From Orbilia blumenaviensis (Eukaryota; Ascomycota; Orbiliomycetes; Orbiliales; Orbiliaceae), in assembly GCA_036872755.1 (NCBI GenBank), contig JAVHNS010000009.1, positions 2,126,001 through 2,190,000 on the forward strand: a stretch of 64,000 nucleotides of DNA, written 5' to 3'. This document shows positions 1 through 11,042 of this stretch, in pieces. The position numbers and the translations under genes were made by a program. Every line of letters starts with the position of its first letter. Within the stretch, counting starts at the first letter, position 1. The notes beneath the pieces are model-generated. The model saw only the letters and a list, made by a program, of their open reading frames with translations. It was not told where the DNA came from and made no database searches.

Positions 1-484
1 TAGCATTTGCTCGAGCACATTCAGTGCCTGCTGCAAATCAGCCCTGTTCGAACCAGCCGTAGTCAGTTTGAGATATTTGACGATACCGAGCTATAGCTCT
101 CTTGTAGTTTTGGTCTCTCTCCTCCTCCTCCTCCTCCTTCTTCTTGATATTTGCCTACCTATTTAATACGTTGATATAAGCGTCGATGATAACATAATGC
201 TGATGAAGGTCTTCTTTCAAAGCCCGAATGTCACCTCCTTCAGTCGTCCATTGGATCAACTTATAGCCCTTTGAGAACCAGATTTTCCAGCTCCAGTTCG
301 ACTCCAGCCTATCCGTATATTTTTCGACGATGGATTCTAATCTGCGTAAGGTGACCCTACACCCATCCACCATTTCCCCAATCTTCTCCTGGTTCCGCGC
401 ATCCTGTGTGTTTCGGCCAGGTTTACCAGTTTCTCTAGCGAGGGCCTCGAGTACAATGCTCAACGACGAAAGCTGGGATTTAAT
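1..484 (-). CDS. Partial STAND/NLR-like N-terminal helical domain
   Basis: Two in-frame exons run off the left edge: 170-484 and 1-90, joined across a 79-base intron (91-169) with GT donor and AG acceptor, phase 0. Exon one opens after a TTTCCAG acceptor with IKSQLSSLSIVLEAL, followed by a helical stretch with W and K residues (WSWKIWFSKGYK) and an LKEDLHQHY segment. Exon two continues with LGIVKYLKLTTAGSNRADLQ. This pattern resembles the helical N-terminal domains of fungal NACHT/NB-ARC and ankyrin proteins, which signal in heterokaryon incompatibility or other non-self responses. The 5' exon with the start codon was not found upstream of 484, and the nucleotide-binding part would lie outside the window. 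It could equally be a degraded relic. The family call is inference from pattern only. Confidence 0.5.
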
Positions 485-2844
485 CTGGAAAGTAGTAGGG
501 TGTAAGTTGTATGCCCCTATGCGCCTGGATCGATGTGCACATGTGTCGATGCCAGTAACGGGACACAGTACGTAGTTCGCGCAAGCAGACGAACCTCGTT
601 AAACTCTGAAGCTGCTCCAGTAGGACCGCTAGAAAAACTATTACTCAACCTTAACGCGATTGTTGCCAGTTGGATTATATCTAATCATGCGCGATTAAGG
701 TCCCCAGGTTAGACTCGTTTTCGCTGTGAGCGACCGCGATTGCAAAAATTCAAAAGGGGGAGAATATGGCACGAACCTCCAACGCCGACGCCGAACGACA
801 TCCCCGCTCTTTCGTTACCAATATCAGACTACTATGATGTGAGGGCGGGGATTGGTCTCTTCCAACTGTGTTGTCCGCGACAGACTCGGAGCATCGTAGG
901 GATACTGCTTGATCAAAGCCAAGGTGGAACATGTACAGACTAGCAGATTCCGATTGATACTAGTACTTATATATGCGCGGGGGCATCGATTCGCTTTTCT
1001 TTCCCAGGAACCAAGTGGCAGGGCCCCTCCATGGTCATAGGATGGAGAGCAGGCGAGGAAAAACGAAACCTTCAGCCGCTCCAGCTTAATGCGGGGCAGA
1101 TCTGACAGGCCCTCAGGCGGCACCAGTACTCCCCCGAGTATTATACTACTGTGACCTCGAAGCCAGTAGATCGACACCTCTGAAATTATATATAGCTTCG
1201 CGAAATAGGCAACGAATATAGTCTCGGTAGCTGTTCCCAATTACCTTCCTTTGCCACGATCGAGTAAATTACGTATGCAAGCACGCGTAAAAAAATGTAA
1301 CGAGGCCCAGAAACGTCGGATTTGCGAACTGAACTGGGTCAGATTTTACAAATTCGATATATGGCAATAGGATACATATCATTCGCACCTTACCCCTAGC
1401 ATGTATAATGGATCTTGACGTCAATCCAGACTATCACCACAGGTCATATCTAAGAAGTCATTCCAAAAGATACGTTCGTGTACTATTGATAGCCTTCCAA
1501 TATAAACCCGCACTAAACAACTGTTTGTTAATTTCGGCATGTTTTGAAGGTTCCCAAGCGAGGCCAAAAGCTTGAGACTTGGGTCTATTAATATATTTAC
1601 GACTGACATATAGGTACTGACCTGTTTCAGCTGACGGCTGACCTAACTTGCCAGAATCAGAGAGGTCTAAATTAATAAATACTTACTCAAATACTTCATT
1701 AAATATATATTTGTGTTCTAGGAATACAATATTGCTCGCTTCGGGATGCTGTCCACAAATAGTATCAAGCTGGTCTCGTTGATCAAGCCGGCTACTCATC
1801 AGCTCACCAAGTTAGACTTGCCAATATGTGCCCGATGGCAGCGAATCGATATCGAAAACGGACATTGCATGTTCGAGTAGAAACATATAGTGGCATACAT
1901 TTACTAATCAAAACTTGCGAAATAGAACGTCCGCGTGGAAAAATCCAATACACTCTAAACTTGCAAAAAAGTTATGTTCTTTATTTTATTTTATTTTATT
2001 TTTTTTCTCTCATTTATTTTGTTTTTTTTCCTTTTTGTTTTTTTTTTCAAGCTTGACGAGGACACACGATATACATTCAGCACGGTATCCTCGAAATGTG
2101 TTGTCAGAATGAAATGGCCTTGTCTGATGATCTTATCTTATCTGATCCAATTAGGACATGGGTCCCGTCGTTGTTGACAACCACCTCCGCGAAGACCATA
2201 AACAATGAACTGCTGGCATCGGAAACCACCACAGGTTCGCCATAAAATATAGGCTTGTAACAGCCGCCTCCAAGGTTTCTTTCCTTCAATCACCCGTCAC
2301 GAAATCTTTATTCAGGTTTCAATATCACAATCTATCTCGGATAATCCGAAGATAGCACAGGCGAACAAGACATCAGCTCCAGCATTGCAACACCGATATA
2401 ATATCTATAAATCATTATACGAGATTCTCCCTCAATCGGTAGTTGCTGCCTCCAAGGCACGACAAAACATTCCCACGCTCCTTCGTTCCATATACTGCTT
2501 CGCCGGCTGGTGTATACGACTATTGCGGGTTTAAAGTTGGATCGCGCTACGCCGAGGCTAACTTCATAGTTGATTCACAGTTGCCCTGCCCATCATATTT
2601 ACAACCAACTTGCGGCGCCCGCGGTGTTGAAACTCTGAGTTGGAGCATCAAAATATTCCAGTCAACGCCACAACCTTAGCCGTGAATCTTATATTTCCGA
2701 GGATATCTGTCAACGGTCAGTGCTTCCCTCCCGTCCTATCACGTTCAATATATTCGCAGTATCCGTTCGCTAATACAATTGAAATGTGATACGAGGCTTT
2801 AGATTTGTTAACCTTACTTCGCCAACCAAACTTAATCCGCTAAA
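485..2844. other. Gene-poor spacer
   Basis: Only short overlapping open frames without recognisable motifs occur here. A T-rich tract covers about 1978-2051. The distal part (about 2750-2844) should hold the promoter and leader of the microprotein gene. The missing first exon of the left-edge gene may lie at about 500-700 but could not be fixed. Confidence 0.5.
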
Positions 2845-2988
2845 ATGAAGCCCAATGATGCTATCGTCCTAATCATCATACTCCTCCTCCTCTTCTTCGC
2901 AGTGATCTTGTGGGCCATATTCCACATTCAGACAATTATCGGCTGGTTCCAGCCCGCACCAAAGACGATCATTATTGAAGAAGACTAA
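2845..2988 (+). CDS. 47-residue single-helix membrane microprotein
   Basis: A complete small ORF with ATG in a favourable AAAATG context encodes 47 residues. The polar start MKPND is followed by about 20 consecutive hydrophobic residues (AIVLIIILLLLFFAVILWAI), one clear transmembrane helix. The tail HIQTIIGWFQPAPKTIIIEED has an aromatic/proline segment and an acidic end. The order of short polar head, one helix and charged tail fits small assembly factors or subunits of membrane complexes, but no family was recognised. Length and composition argue for a real gene: a hydrophobic core bounded by sensible polar ends, a stop right after an acidic tail, and a pyrimidine-rich leader. It is short enough to be missed by standard length cut-offs. 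Function unknown. Confidence 0.6.
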   Translation: MKPNDAIVLIIILLLLFFAVILWAIFHIQTIIGWFQPAPKTIIIEED

Positions 2989-4012
2989 ACCCAGACCGCC
3001 GTTTCCAGCACTCATAATGGGATATGAGGGCGAAAAAATAAGAGGGGAGGAAGTATAATGAAGAGCTCACTGCTCCCCAGTTTGGCGGATTACGTCTCCT
3101 ATACCTTTTTTTTTATTATTTTGTTTTTCGGTGTTTCTACTTGCGGGGCGTTGGGATCCATTGTTCGTATGAGGTATGTACATCTATCGGTCTAGTGTTA
3201 TACAAAGACGCTACAATAAGGGGGATAATGTTGGGAGCACTAAGGTACAGTGGTTGGTGGCACTTGTTCCCGACCACGGATCCTTGTGCCGAAACCCTGC
3301 TGAAGGAAAAGGAGAGAGAGGAGTTCATTCTCTTAGTTATAGCGATCGCATCGGTTTTCTGGAGTTCTAAGTTGCGTCAATTGGCACAGATGCTTCAAAA
3401 AAAGAAAGGGGGATCCCTTCCGATGAGTTGATTTTCGATAGTGTTCGCTTGAGTTATGCTATGACGATTTTTCAATGTTGCATGTTGTACGCACGTTATG
3501 TATTCAAACCACGATTTCGCCTTTCTATACAATGTAAATAGTAGTTAATGTCTGATGCCTGAATTTCTTTCTGATCATACATAGTGTCGTCAATATTAGG
3601 GTTACCCTGGGTTATCTTATCAATACAAATGGAGATGAAAGTGTAAAGACGAAACCTGGGTACAAAGCAATACGAATACTCGTAGATCCATACATTCTCG
3701 ATGATGATCTAGCTTAAAATAAGGTTGGGTTAATCTACACACAAATCTACCCGAGCTGCATCGATGACCAGACTACATGCGATGTATATAATATTCGAGG
3801 AAATACTTGGACGCACTTGAATTTTGTTTATATACAGAGGAAAAACGCCGTAGCCAATGCTTCCTTACAAGGGGGGAAATGTTCAACGAAACAAGTAACC
3901 CACACAAACAAAACCAACATGCAACTTACCTCGGTTCAACACACACATTCTCTTTGTAGGGAATCCTAACCAGTAGAAGTTACCAAAAGATATATTTTGC
4001 TTATTCCCGAAC
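2989..4012. other. Intergenic spacer
   Basis: 3' region of the microprotein gene, with a T-rich tract near 3105-3130, followed by AT-rich DNA running into the 3' end of the AA11 gene. The open frames at 3137-3431 overlap on both strands and show no motif. Confidence 0.5.
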
Positions 4013-5344
4013 TTATAGTCTGAAAGTATGGACCATCTGATCATCCCTCTTCCGTAAAATTATATCCACGCCAGTCGAGTGTGTGTGTCGTCTCATATGT
4101 CGTGTTCTAACAGCGGCAGGGCAGCCGATGCCCTTTGTCACACAGTCGCAATGGCCCTTGACTTGTGAGAAGTTCGTGATATCAAGAGGACTCAAGTTAT
4201 CGTCAAGACATGGGCAGAATTCTTTCCAGACGCAATTCTCCCACTGTGAGGATGTGGTGGAGGGTACGGGGCACTCGTTGCCGATCTTGAGGGCTTCCCT
4301 GAAGGAGCATGATTCGTCTCGTTCGGCATGCTCGTGTCTTTTAGCGAAACTGCTGTCGGTGGGCGTCGTAATGTAAGTGGTAGCAGTTACGGTGACAATA
4401 TCGATCACTGGGTGCGTGACAACCTCAGTTACGTAAACAACCTTTTGGTCATCATTCGCCGGTGGTGTTGGTTCTGAGGGCATAACGGATGTCATCATTG
4501 TAGTCGCTATTTCAGTAGGTGTAGGAGTGGGGTCGAGTACGGGGACTGGATTTACCGGCCCCGGCTTTGGTCCAGCTATCGGACCCCCTCCGACGAGGTT
4601 CGAATTGGGAGGAACAGGATCGTGAACAGGCTGACCGCCACCACTTGCAGCATCCCCACACCCAGGGCCACTGGGTAGTGTTTTGCCTTTATGTTGTACA
4701 TATCCGGTCTGAGAGCCATCGGTGACGAATGGACCGGGGTCTGGGAATTCAAGGTTAGTGCCTTCAGGCGTCGAGCACTCCTCAGACTCATCTTTAGACA
4801 AGGTCCCAACAAACATAGCTGGGCGAGGTTGGATCCCAGACACTGGATTATCGTTCTCGATTGTGACGAAGGCGCAATTCATGTACATCTCACGACGGCC
4901 GATAGTGTTAAACCATGTCCAAGCAAAGATGGCCTCTCCAGCAGGCTCGTCCTCAGGAATTTTGAATGTGAATGTCTGGTTGTCGTTAAGAACCTTATTG
5001 TCTTCTGCTGCGCGAGGGCAGTCCCCAATGAAAGAGTGGAGAACTTGGAAAGTTTTCCCACCATCGTGGGAGATCGAGGCCTGGCAGCTACCGCCACCGT
5101 GGGCTGCAATCGACTTCGTATTGAGAGTGAAAGATCCATCTTGACCTGCTTTCCATTGTGCTGTCGCTTGAAATGCTTCTCTGTGGTAACCTTTGCAGGG
5201 GAAATTCGAGAACCCAGGGGCGAGGGGTGCATTGTAATCTGGGTCAAGGTCGAAGTTTATCGGCTTTGGTTCAATCATCGAAGCGTGGCCCGAAACAGTT
5301 CTGATGGTGGCGAGAATCGCCGTCGAAACAGTGATAAGCCGCAT
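4013..5344 (-). CDS. Secreted AA11-type lytic polysaccharide monooxygenase
   Basis: A single-exon gene encodes 443 residues. I chose the ATG at 5344 because it gives a clean signal peptide (MRLITVSTAILATIRTVSG) cut before His20. That histidine would be the N-terminal His of a copper 'histidine brace'. The second brace histidine is His82 in AHGGGSCQ, and Tyr154 in the REMYMNCA motif fits the axial tyrosine; WTWFN just before it is also typical of the family. AA11 enzymes oxidatively cleave chitin-type polysaccharides, using a reductant and O2 or H2O2. After the catalytic domain (to about residue 180) comes a Pro/Thr-rich linker. A cysteine-rich C-terminal region with about ten Cys (about residues 335-420) follows and could be an extra binding or adhesion module. 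The protein ends in basic residues with no GPI-type hydrophobic tail. Confidence 0.88.
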   Translation of the reverse strand: MRLITVSTAILATIRTVSGHASMIEPKPINFDLDPDYNAPLAPGFSNFPCKGYHREAFQATAQWKAGQDGSFTLNTKSIAAHGGGSCQASISHDGGKTFQVLHSFIGDCPRAAEDNKVLNDNQTFTFKIPEDEPAGEAIFAWTWFNTIGRREMYMNCAFVTIENDNPVSGIQPRPAMFVGTLSKDESEECSTPEGTNLEFPDPGPFVTDGSQTGYVQHKGKTLPSGPGCGDAASGGGQPVHDPVPPNSNLVGGGPIAGPKPGPVNPVPVLDPTPTPTEIATTMMTSVMPSEPTPPANDDQKVVYVTEVVTHPVIDIVTVTATTYITTPTDSSFAKRHEHAERDESCSFREALKIGNECPVPSTTSSQWENCVWKEFCPCLDDNLSPLDITNFSQVKGHCDCVTKGIGCPAAVRTRHMRRHTHSTGVDIILRKRDDQMVHTFRL

Positions 5345-8300
5345 TTTTGTTCTTTTTTTGTTTTTCTTGTAGAAATTTCTTTTAGGGGGATTTTGATCGA
5401 GCAAGAAGTTCCGGGGTTGAATAAGAGGCGGATACTTAGAAAGTATTTAGTGATCGTTCAGCTGAAATAAAGTTCACGTCTGTGTTTTTAAGCTGAGGCG
5501 TCGACAAGGACGTGTATATATCAAGTAGGTAGATTTAGAGTAACAATATCAAGGAATGCTAAGGTGCAAGTATCTCCCTGCGAACCAATTTCCAGCGCAA
5601 TGTAGATATAGATGGTTGAGTATTAAAGCTTAAGCTTATTCCCAAGGACACAGCTCAGCTATGGCGATATCGATAATAGATAGCGTAAAGTAAAGCTAAA
5701 AAAAAAAGCAGAAAGGGTATCAAAGGAATGAACTTGAACGGACTAGCCGCTATAACCAGTAATTTCGTAAGGAACGGAAGTTAGAGATAGCGTAGCTAAA
5801 TCTCTTAAGAAGAAACAGCAAAAACAAGAACCCAAAAGGACTAAAGCGGATGCTACGAAGAAAGTACTCGATAATTTTCCACTATTAAAGAACAAGTAAA
5901 AAGGGTTGTCGGGAGGGGCACCGTTTTATAACAGCAACTCCTGTTGGACGTTTTGCCGAATGATAGTAATACAAGGCAGAACTGCACTTGCGAGCTGACC
6001 TGCATACAGTTGGGGGGGCACAGGAAGTCACTGCAGGTACGAACAGACAAGGGATAGAAGGTAGCAGTGTGCAGTGCGCATGAGTTCACGCCTCGTCCCC
6101 GGCGCGTTTACTGAGACGAACCATTTGCCAACCTCATGGTCAGCTCGAAGGTTGCGGCGGTGGGGTGGTCTCTGGTTGGACAGTTTGTGGACCAGGGCCC
6201 CACGGCATTTTCCTAATTAGGCCATATTGGATTGCTATTCTTGGCCCTTGTGCGACTGGGCCTGCCCAATCGTTCCACAGCCATACCAATCAGAGCCCTC
6301 AACCGGTCTTCGCGGTGCCTTCTCCTGTCAACACAATCCCGGTATGGTAACTTGCCTGAAGATTCCCTGCTCGCAGAAGCATCAAGAAGGCACAGGCCAA
6401 AACTTTTGTTTCGGGTTGGTGACAATACATACTCAGATGGTTGCTCGGTACACATGCTTGTGAATATGTGCCTGCATCTTCCATGGCCATCGAGTAGCCA
6501 TTAGAATTGTTAGGGTCTCATCTCGATCTCGCAAGCCAGTAAAATAGTATTTGTTCCAAGCCATTAGTCAAAATCAAGTTTTGGATTTCTACAGAAAGGG
6601 TCGCTTGGAGTCATGACACCAGACGTCGACGCGAAGTATTTGGGTAAATTTATAAAATGATATACTTTTATTCAGTGTATTGCACAACTGCATGCATGGT
6701 TTGATGCATCATCATCATTTTTTTTCATCCAAAGGGAATTATATGGTGAAGGTGCTTACTACAACATATGTGAACGAGAGCGGAGCTGCCAGGCAGAAAT
6801 GAGCAGCAGTTCCTGTCAAGCGCCGAACTTCGGGGCGCACCAAAAAGGAGAGGGTTGCACTGACACCTCCAGGAAAAGGATAATGCTTATCGGGATGTTT
6901 CGCTACGCTATCGTATTAATTGACATTATGACCAGACGATGGATCCGTGAAGGAACGTACGGTCGCCAAGCTGTCAGTGTGGTGTACGCATAGTGGTAAA
7001 AAAAACTTTTATTAAGAAAATATTGCGCCCAATCGGCCCACACCAACCACCATTCCCAAACTAGGGCCGAGAAGTGTGAATTCTAGCGAGCCTGAAAATA
7101 AAATATTAATAGGCCGTGCAATTATAATGCACAGTGCAGCGGCGCTACATCACGCATCATCGAACCCCACTGCGCAGCCTATAAGTAGCAACCCCTCTGT
7201 TTATTTACGACTCACTATATCGCGGGCGCAGATGAGGTCCTGGTAGCTCCATTCCAGGCTCATTTTATTGCATATTAAAAAATTTTTCGTGGCCATATGT
7301 TTCATAGGGTTCTGGCTAATAGTTCGGTAAGCGATGCGCGATGAGCTTATTTCGGGAGACTCGAATATTTACGCTTGAGTTCAAGAACGGACGCCCACGC
7401 TCGTGCGCCTTGTAGCTCATGCATATCCACTCTCGCTGTGCCAGCGACCTCAAACCATATAATCTTTTAAATTTGGATTTCTCCGGGCGGTATTATCATA
7501 GTTTTGTAACAGGCCGCGCCGCGTTGCATCCTAGGCTCCATATGGCAAAAAGGGACGAAGAAGAGGGTTATCCGACACTTAAGCAACGGGCAGGCGTGGG
7601 TGGCGCGGTTTGGATATACCCGAGCAAATATAGCCGAAGACCGAGAAACTGACCATTGCGCACAAAATTAAAAGAGACCAGAATCAATAGATATATGAAT
7701 GTTAAATTTACAAACCAAAGTACCTTCCTTTGCAATGGAAGTACATAAATCTAACTGGGGCGATATACATAAGTGGCATCATCTGATTAGGGGATCAAAA
7801 TTAGGCGTATGCCCTTTGTCCGACCTTCACATATCCCATAGCTATTCAGGCCTAAATGCTAAAATTTGCATTTAAGGATCTGGGCAGGTACCTAATTATG
7901 ATGAGGCAGGTATCCTGCCCCCTAACAGAACTAGATGCTGCCCAGACCTCGCCTCTGCATATCTATAAATGTGTCGTCGAGTATACCGGTATACTTCTGC
8001 AGATTGTAATTATGACAATATAAGTGAGCTTATTTTAAGCATGTCTCTTTAAGCATTGCGACTGAAATATCAACCCGTACGTATTTTCACGATCAAGGTA
8101 GCCGCACAACAAAATCAACGACTTTCATGCATAACAAAGTATTTCATGTAGTGGGTTTAAACTCGGCTTCTGGGTTTCTATCGTGGATACAAATACTGCC
8201 GGTCCAGGTAGTGCTGCTCACGATCACGAACGACTGAGTTGACCATTTTAAATTTTGAAAATAAACACGTCTTATATGGAATATTATAATATATTAGTAT

Positions 8301-9949
8301 GTGTGTTTTTTCTTTATGGAGGCTGGTTTATAATTTACTGGGGCATGTTTCCTTTCTTAAGCTATTCAGCTCAGTGGTATCCATGTATTATTTTGGAGAG
8401 ACAAAATGTAAATATGCATATGTCGTGACCGGCGGATATAAGTCCATGTTATTTAAGCCCTCTTTATACTTACATGATATCATCGTGGAGCTCACATACC
8501 GGTAGAGAACCCGCTCCCACGAAAAAAAGAAGTGGTTAAACTAGGTAGCCCCACAAAACGGGTAGTAGATTTGCTGTCGGGCCTAGGTTGATGGACTCTT
8601 TTTGTGTGTCGCCTGTTTTCACTATCGATATATCAATATTATCACCACTGCAGAAATCTAGAAAGTATTACATCTTTCGAGGGACTGGCTTCTCCGACAA
8701 AGGACAGCTGCGCGATGCATATATCATGAATGACATCTTATTTCAGACTCCAACGTCTAATATATTGCCCTAGAGTGCGCACTGGTGAACAAAAGAGGGT
8801 GGTAATGATCTGGGACCTGCCTGATTCGAGAGTGCCCTTGCAACTACAATAACATTACAGATATGTGTGATACTATAAAAAATTTAGTGTTCTTTGCAAT
8901 ATCTTCTTGTGGTTCAGCAACATGAAAACATCTTTGTAATATGTTCTATAGATGGTCTAGAAAGCGTCCCTTCCCTGACGCTATTTTTCGAGACTGCACT
9001 GGCGCTATAAACCGTGTGTTGGCGTTTTAAAAATGCAACAAGTTCGCTACTATATGTTGGTGATGTCAATGACATTAATATATGCGTTGAATTCGATTCA
9101 CTACAGTGGAACTCTAGTAATGATCTTTGCCTATAGCACCTGGGTTCGAGACGGCGGGCTAACATCCAGAGCTTCGAGCTCGATTCCACGTGCAAACCCC
9201 GTAGGTATTCGACTTTGCAATTGTCATGCCTGAGCGCTGACTTGCCTTGTTAGTCTGGTGGCCAGCACCTCGCAGCTCTTACCATGGGCCTGAAAATCTA
9301 CCATGTCCATGACATCCAATGTGAAGCGATATTATTATGATATCACTGTGTATAATAGCCCCCCACCGCCGTCACGGCTGAACAGGCAGAAATGACATGT
9401 TTCTTTACGTTTATGTTACAAACGTTACAAAAACCCGACCAAGAGGAGGAGCTCGAAGGACCCGCTCAAGCTTTGTGTAATGCGGGCGTGAAATCTCTGC
9501 CGGCTCTTCTTGCAAATTGTTAGTGGTGGGTGATGCCGACCTGCCGTCTTTTGATCTTGGCGAGAATCTAATCTGATTGATCATATCATCCAAGCCTGTC
9601 CGAGAGTGGGGTTTTTGGCTGGGCATTTTCAGCCAACCTTCTCGCGATTGCTAATGGCTAATCCCAACTGCTCAAGCAGCAGCTGGCTCTCGCTAGCTCG
9701 CCCGCCTCTTCGAGAAGGAAAAAAAAGATAACGGCACGGACGACCAACAAGCTTCCCTGGGTACCTGGTATCATATGATCTCTGCAGGTTACCCTGCTGG
9801 CTGGGGCCAGCGGCATCACATTTAAATATCCCTAGAGCTTCCTCGGTTGGCCGTCTTTCCTTCCTCGTTCAAACCCTCGACAAGTCAGAACCTAGCCAGC
9901 CCCTTAAGCTTACCCTCTCGAAGTCAAGTCCCTTTTCACAACTATCAAA
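5345..9949. other. Long gene-poor, AT-rich spacer (4.6 kb)
   Basis: It holds the AA11 promoter at the left and the CREG-like gene promoter at the right, where TTTAAATATCC at about 9822 is a TATA-like element. Between them are only short overlapping ORFs on both strands, with no motif, repeat array or transposase signature that I can read. AT-rich stretches alternate with more balanced ones, so old mutated repeats are possible. Confidence 0.45.
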
Positions 9950-10621
9950 ATGCAGCTTCTTGCCGCCTGTGCGCTTCTCCTCGCTGCTCCAGCGCTTTCG
10001 TCCCCGGTCCCACCAGCCCAGCAGCCGATCAAAGATGTCGACTTCAGGATCCCTACCATTCACGAGTCCGCTGTGATGGCCCGTCGGATCCTCCGGCTCA
10101 GTCCCATCGGAACCCTCTCCACAAACTTGCCGTCCTCCGACCGCCATGCACAAGAATTCCCGATCGGTCTGCCTGATTACATCGGAGATTGTGATCCAAA
10201 GCACCCCGGTGCTCCTACTGTTCTTGCAATGAACATCGCGACTTCCTTCCGAAATGTCGCCGCCGGCTCCCAAATCTCCGTTTCCCTTCGATACGAACCG
10301 CCAGCAGATGCTGAGCGGAAATTCACTGTAGCGAGTCTCCCGCGATTCGCTCTGATGACGAGGTTGGAGGATATTTCTGCCGATGAGGTCGCTAGCGGAA
10401 ACGTCGTCCAGTGCTTTACCAAGTACCACCCGGATGCTAAGTGGTGGCTCCCTGGAAACAGAATCCACACAAGCAGGTGGGCAAGATTGGTCGTCACGGG
10501 TCTGTACTGGGTTGGAGGCTTCGGTGACAGGGCTTACATCGGCTGGATTCCAGCTGAGGAGTGGAATAGCGTGACCGAGGAAGAGATCGAAGCCCTCAGA
10601 CTGCCTGGTGAGAAGTTGTAA
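9950..10621 (+). CDS. Secreted CREG-like / pyridoxamine-phosphate-oxidase-fold protein
   Basis: A single exon encodes 223 residues with a signal peptide (MQLLAACALLLAAPALSS). The body carries the motifs of the CREG/PNPOx-like FMN-binding split barrel family: ARRILRLSPIGTLST near the start, PIGLPDYIGDCDP, NIATSFRN, LPRFALMTRLEDI, CFTKYHPDAKWWLPGN, and the C-terminal GGFGDRAYIGWIP. The order and length match fungal secreted members, which resemble the animal secreted protein CREG. In CREG the flavin site is blocked and the protein acts as a ligand rather than an enzyme, so enzymatic activity here is uncertain. The start is supported by the signal peptide and a TCAAAATG context. The likely location is secretory or vacuolar. 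Confidence 0.85.
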   Translation: MQLLAACALLLAAPALSSPVPPAQQPIKDVDFRIPTIHESAVMARRILRLSPIGTLSTNLPSSDRHAQEFPIGLPDYIGDCDPKHPGAPTVLAMNIATSFRNVAAGSQISVSLRYEPPADAERKFTVASLPRFALMTRLEDISADEVASGNVVQCFTKYHPDAKWWLPGNRIHTSRWARLVVTGLYWVGGFGDRAYIGWIPAEEWNSVTEEEIEALRLPGEKL

Positions 10622-11042
10622 ACGTACTGCTAGCTTGACGATTAAAAGCTGAAGCTCGGGTTTGTTCTTCCATCAAATGAGTATTTAAGATTGATATATT
10701 CGTTCAATTGCTTGTATAATACAACATCACAGTGCCGGGTTCACCAATAATAACATCTGGGGGCACGTTTGACCCCACCTTGTCGGTATAACGTCATGCT
10801 GCAACCCCGCATTTCAATCATACGCGTGTCGAGTTCGCAGGATGCTTACGTCCTCTTTTGAATGATTGATAATCCCGTTCAGTACCTTCCTAAACTGTAT
10901 TCTTATTCACAGGGGGCTGCTGCTACTTAAATACGCTTGAGTACAGCTTTATAAATTACTTAATAGTTGTGAACTTGGAAAAACCTCAGCCAGATTCAAT
11001 TCAATTTCAAGGGCGTTGGAGCAGATTCTACTACCGATCAAA
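10622..11042. other. Intergenic spacer with the epoxide hydrolase promoter
   Basis: Short spacer between two plus-strand genes. I see no other coding signal. A possible start upstream of 11043 has only a non-ATG codon, so the ATG at 11043 was used. Confidence 0.5.

Noticed and set aside
2443..2679. 78-codon frame upstream of the microprotein
   Set aside because: No motif; it more likely belongs to the spacer or leader.
4691..5470. 259-codon plus-strand frame
   Set aside because: It is the antisense shadow of the AA11 gene, whose family motifs and signal peptide are clear.
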